A program made the position numbers and the translations under genes. Below, one piece after another: positions 59,501-64,000 of a DNA stretch of 64,000 nt (positions are counted from its first letter, which is position 1; every line of letters begins with the position of its first letter). The notes under the pieces are model-generated. The model was not told the origin of the DNA and did no database searches. It worked only from the letters and a program-made list of their open reading frames with translations. This DNA comes from Brachyhypopomus gauderio (lineage: Eukaryota; Chordata; Actinopteri; Gymnotiformes; Hypopomidae): NCBI RefSeq assembly GCF_052324685.1, contig NC_135225.1, positions 8,418,915 through 8,482,914 of the forward strand, in the 5' to 3' direction.

Positions 59501-61110
59501 CTCTAGGTTATTAATTCAAAAGTATTCATGAATATCAGACTTTTATTTTGATAAAAGATAAGCAGCATTTTACACAAATTTGACATATTTTGGAATCCAG
59601 AGATATACTGGTATAAAGAAGTGATGTAATCACTTTTTTATGGTTGTCAAACTAGTTTGAACAGTAAGTAACCAGGAAATACTTCTGGTCAAAATAATCA
59701 GAACTCATTCAACTATACTGAGGTGAAAAATTATTGAGAAAATAGAAAGTACTTCACAAAACCAAGCAGATTAATTAAATAATACCACCTAATTTCAGAA
59801 ACGTTTGCAGTTAAGTCTTTCACACTTTGGAGTAAATGAGCATTAGGCAAAACACCAATGAGTCGATCACAACACTTCTTAGCATTAGCTTTATGCTCAC
59901 CATCATGCTGACTCCAGCCACAGCCTGAGCCACTGACCGAAGACCATCAGACAAGTTGTCAGTGAGCGCATATCCAACCACAGCAGTGTCTGCTGAAAGG
60001 CGGTTAATGAGCTCACCAGTGCGAGTTTTATCAAAGAATCCCACCTCCTGCCTCAAAATTGAGGAAAAAAGCGATTCACGTAAATTTCTCACAATCTGCT
60101 GCCCTGCAAAAACCATCACAGACAAGGCAACTTTCAGAATGCATTCAAGTCAAGGTGACAGTACCTCACCAATTCACAAACAAACAGTAAAGATGAATTT
60201 CTTTTGCTTAATTGTGAAAATACAACAGGTGGGGATTTGGGGTCTTGTGGAGAACTTCACCTGAGACTTGCATGAGGTAGATACGGGCAGCATTAGCAGC
60301 CCCCCCACACAGAAAGACCCCTGCCAGCATGATGCACAATGACGTCAGGGAGTCGTGAAAATCTGCAGACGAGCTTGAATAGATTGTGTCGATCACTTTT
60401 CCGAGAAAAAACGGCGCAGACATGGTGACTGCGCTGGAGACGACCAGAAAGCTCACCGCAGCTGTGAAGAAACCTGGATGTCAACACGAATACTGGACAC
60501 AACCAACAGCACATTTCAGCAATGTACTTGTGAATCTGACGATTTATAAACGTAGTCACCTATCTAACATCCCAGCGCTTACTGGACATCTTTTGTAAAA
60601 GCATAGTTACCTTCGACGTACAGTATAATGGTTGTAAAGTAAATTATGGTTCAAATTACAATAAAACGTAACAACTGAGGCCTCGGCCATACCTGTCAGT
60701 CTAAAGCGCTCTGGATAAGCAAGCTGCAGCAATTTTCTGAAGTCATCTGAGGGTAACCTTGCTGGTTTGCCTTTGGTCTCGTCTTTACTGTCATTTCCAA
60801 CATGCTGTGAAGTTTGTTTAGAGTCCGGCGACGTACTGTAGAAAGCAAGCACATGTGTGGCGTGTTTCCATACACGCCGGGTCACAAAGTTCGGCCCATG
60901 GGTGATGAATGGACCGCGCCACGTGACTCCCCCGGCGGGTAACACACATACACGGACGGGTTGAACTCCACTCTCACACGCACGACTTTTCCACGGTCTT
61001 CTCACACTTTCACGATAAAGTCTTTCTGAACGGCGACAGGAAAAGTTCCACCGTTGCAGCAGTTTTCCAGCAGTGAACCTTGGCATTTTTAACATGTTTA
61101 CTATATACAT
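56583..61110 (-). CDS. abcb10: Mitochondrial ABC half-transporter ABCB10
   Basis: ABCB10 is an inner-mitochondrial-membrane exporter (known: erythroid haem biosynthesis, biliverdin export). Thirteen exons join in phase: 60693-61110, 60261-60461, 59901-60103, 59258-59392, 58955-59101, 58635-58770, 58352-58447, 57998-58207, 57810-57889, 57458-57638, 57214-57257, 57084-57118, 56583-56838, giving 713 aa (human 738). Exon 1 is Arg-rich and acid-poor at its start, fitting a mitochondrial presequence. Possible starts are ATGs at 61110, 61095 and 61086. Exons 2-7 hold the membrane domain ([40 protein letters not shown]). The nucleotide-binding domain is intact: Walker [10 protein letters not shown] near 494, Q-loop GTVSQEP, signature [16 protein letters not shown] near 601, Walker [11 protein letters not shown]-loop [11 protein letters not shown] half transporter must form a homodimer. 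Confidence 0.97.
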
Positions 61111-63974
61111 TTAGAGAAAAAAATAGACGACTTGCATTTCCAAATAAAGTAACTCTAGCTGTGGATTAGTTCACTTTGACTCATGACTTTTATCCCCAGC
61201 AAAACAAACGCTATGAAGTAACGTGGCTAGTGCATAACATTCGCTACGCAATACGACGCTAGAGGATTACGTTTGACATTGGAGCAACATTTCGCGTCTG
61301 ACATCTTTAAAGAAACCAAGCGAAACGTGAGCCGAGTAATTGTTCGGTTATGACGGTTACTGAGCATTATCTGCCCCTCACAGCTATACATGCAGACCTT
61401 TCGTCCTTATCGTCGCGTTTATCTCTCCGCACACCCCGGACACCGGCAGCGCCCCAGTGTCACTACAAATCTGTTAAAGTCACGATACACAGCCAATAGG
61501 TCGTATGTGTAGCTTACAAAACCACACGGGTCTCAAACATCAAGTACATTCTGACAATAATGTTAAATATTAACAACGATAACTAAAGGTGACCCCGGAA
61601 AATGTCCTGCAGTTGAAAACAATTAAGTTGTAATAGAAAGTAAAACATCCTAAGCTTGTGGCCGCACCAGTTTCAATATGTTTCCAGACAGACATGGCCA
61701 AACATACACGATTCATCGTTCAGCAAATAGCTAACCAGCAAGATTCGCTGATTATTATTTTTTTGTATATGGTTAGATATCTAGCTAAATGCACTACACA
61801 CATGTATGCAATATCTGATCCTAAAAATCCACAGTGTAATAAACCGTTCTCCAATACCGAGATGTGATGCATGTAACATCGGTCTCGTATACTTCAAGAT
61901 ATTACCTTCATATTGTTGTTTTTTTATGGGTATGGGTAATGGCATGCAAAAAACCCCGTAAATAATCACAGCAGGCTAAATAATGCAATGGAGGAAAGCA
62001 GCATATAGTACTGGGAAAGGAGATAAACCAATGAATCATCATCATCATCATAGTCAATTGATTATTGTTGGCTGGGGTGAAAGCGCAAAGGTTAGAGTTG
62101 AGACATCCTAAACTACACCAGGAACACGTGTGGCATGTTACCGTAAGTTTGTGCGGTATTTTTATATTCGCGATAGAACATGATTCAACAAATTACAACA
62201 TCCGCACTCATTGATGATCTATATGCTAACATATATAACAAAAAGCACAGGTAAAATTTAAAATGCTTCCACATAAAAAATGTTGTAGCCGTTCAAAACG
62301 AGCGGCCTAACCCAAATTAATGTTCGAGTCTTCAGGCATGGACTAGCAGTTATAAATACTATTTAAATACTTTACTATTTAAAATAAGTATTTGATGTCT
62401 ATCATAGGAGGGAATAAGACTGGTGCATCGGTTAGCACATACTCCATGACGCTCGGTATTTCATTTATTTCGCGACTAACTCCAGTAAAAAAGAATCCCT
62501 CAGTAGCCTGGATGGGTGACTACATTTCCACCAGCATGGTTTAATCTATTGTCGTTCTGTTCTGAGAAACATTGAGTTTTCCTTCGAAATGTTTAAATAC
62601 CGATTCTTCATTTTTCACATGATTTAATTTAATGTGACCAAGCTAACTAGATAGTTAATGTTAGTTTGCTAACATTATGAACAGTCTCTAGTCTAGACCC
62701 AGTTACAAAACTGAAAAGAACCCATATAGTGAATCTTAACCTGAAATATACTGGCTGAGAATTGCCATATTGTCGCCTACTTTTCATCCTTTGTCGTCCG
62801 GTACACTTGTGTATAAAGTTCATGGTTTACGGTCAAGGGATCAAAGAGAATTCTTACCAAAATGTGATGGAAATGTCTTCTGTGGGCTGTAGCTGGAATC
62901 ATCTAGTGTTGTAATCATATCCATAACAATGTAATGTTGGATTTGCATTTGATCCACTTTTCAAATGTAGTGTGTTCACCGAGTAACCTGCCAGGTTACA
63001 TTTTAGCTGTAAGAGTGGCTGGTTAGGCCGACATCACTGCACTTGTTCAAAAACCCCGACATCCAGAGGTGTGAATCCATAAAAAGTAGTGGGATTAACA
63101 TTTGTAAACAGAAAAATAACGTTAAAGTAATGTTAATTTAGCCCTAATTGACAGTTTTGAACAGATTTATTGAAACATTATTAAAGTAAATGTGCCCTAT
63201 TTTTTTATATTATATTTGCTTAATCCCCCACTAATGTTACTCGGGTAACTAGTCAATCAAACTAGACTGTCTTTGAGCCTGTGTGTGACATTAATATATA
63301 AAAACGTCTGACGTGGTCTGAAAATGCTGTAGGGTTGGATTTTGCAGCAATTTGATTTTTGAATGAATATTTCATGTTTGATGTGGATCCTCAGCAGAGG
63401 ACGCTATATTTTAGCAGATATTTTTTCTTATTGACTTAGCAGTGCAATGTCTTTCAATTCTGGAAAACAAATTTTACTTACTGCAACTTTCATGTTGGAG
63501 GCTTTAGTTAACACCAGTTATTGTTATTCACTAAAGCTTCTTGTGGTCATTTCGCCCTGGCATGCCATGAGTAATATGCTCCTACTTTAATGTTACACCA
63601 AATAAAATTTGCGGTACCCTTTACATTTTTAGACACATTTGAATTAGATTTGTCCAGATCTAATATTTACTAAGTAATATGATCTTAAGTTTTATAATAA
63701 ATCCATAATATAATGAAATGTGCACTTGAATTATAGCCAATTCATAGTAGACCTAAATGGAATACAGGTGACATGCACACAGCATTTAAAAAGAGGGTGG
63801 TAAACATGATGTTTGAATATTTGTTTTGCTAGGTAAAAATTGCTGAACTGTGAAACTGCAATCTCTGTATCTAAAGAAAGGTTAGCTAATTTACACTGCA
63901 TTATGTATGATTACATTCTTGTCATTACTATGTATGTGTTCACATCACCTCTGTGCTGTTTCTTTGTCTCCTCA
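61111..63974. other. Intergenic region upstream of abcb10
   Basis: The first few hundred bases (about 61111-61450) have more CpG and probably hold the abcb10 promoter. A short ATC repeat lies at about 62036-62052. Otherwise A/T-rich with nothing recognised. Confidence 0.4.
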
Positions 63975-63976
63975 GG

Positions 63977-64000
63977 CAGATCAAGTTTTAGGCATGGCTA
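63977..64000 (+). other. Possible first bases of an exon at the right edge
   Basis: A pyrimidine-rich stretch ends in a good acceptor (TTTCTTTGTCTCCTCAG) and is followed by GCAGATCAAG...GGCATGGCTA, containing an ATG. The window ends 24 bases later, so neither gene nor frame can be judged. Confidence 0.25.

Overview
This window is animal nuclear DNA, almost certainly from a ray-finned (teleost) fish. The genes have many small GT-AG exons and vertebrate-type proteins. Long introns and intergenic stretches are full of Tc1, hAT, BEL/Pao, gypsy, L1, RTE and L2-like elements and CA/TG microsatellites, a mix typical of teleosts. No bacterial-type operon, CRISPR array or rRNA/tRNA gene was seen. Exon boundaries were worked out by hand from splice signals, reading phase and homology remembered from vertebrate orthologs; nothing was aligned by software.

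Layout: (1) 160-1319, minus: the first three exons of an asparaginase/aspartylglucosaminidase-family gene that runs off the left edge. (2) 2553-6852, plus: tbp, complete. (3) 7915-11985, minus: pdcd2, complete, tail-to-tail with tbp and carrying a 2.45-kb L1 in intron 2. (4) 13112-15858, plus: rhou, complete. (5) 16.4-38 kb: a gene desert with heavily nested transposons (a Tc1 remnant split by a hAT, a gypsy remnant, and a BEL/Pao element broken by two hATs and an L2-like LINE) plus long CA/TG runs. (6) 38057-42989, plus: rab4a, complete, starting with a 16-nt coding exon. (7) 48485-49873, minus: ccsap. (8) 51561-53341, minus: alpha-actin (acta1), with a TATA box and three CArG or CArG-like boxes upstream. 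(9) 56583-61110, minus: abcb10, 13 exons. (10) 61.1-64 kb: no gene supported, apart from a possible exon at the right edge.

The genes do not form a pathway. They are housekeeping and muscle genes in conserved order: tbp-pdcd2 (neighbours on human 6q27) followed by rhou-rab4a-ccsap-acta1-abcb10 (neighbours on human 1q42). I found no convincing new biological system. The least ordinary content is the transposon stratigraphy: five different hAT-type elements, each with a perfect 8-bp target duplication, and a mini-element copy whose body is inverted behind its own head. The neighbour of tbp is also unexpected: an Ntn-hydrolase of the asparaginase family rather than the proteasome gene psmb1.
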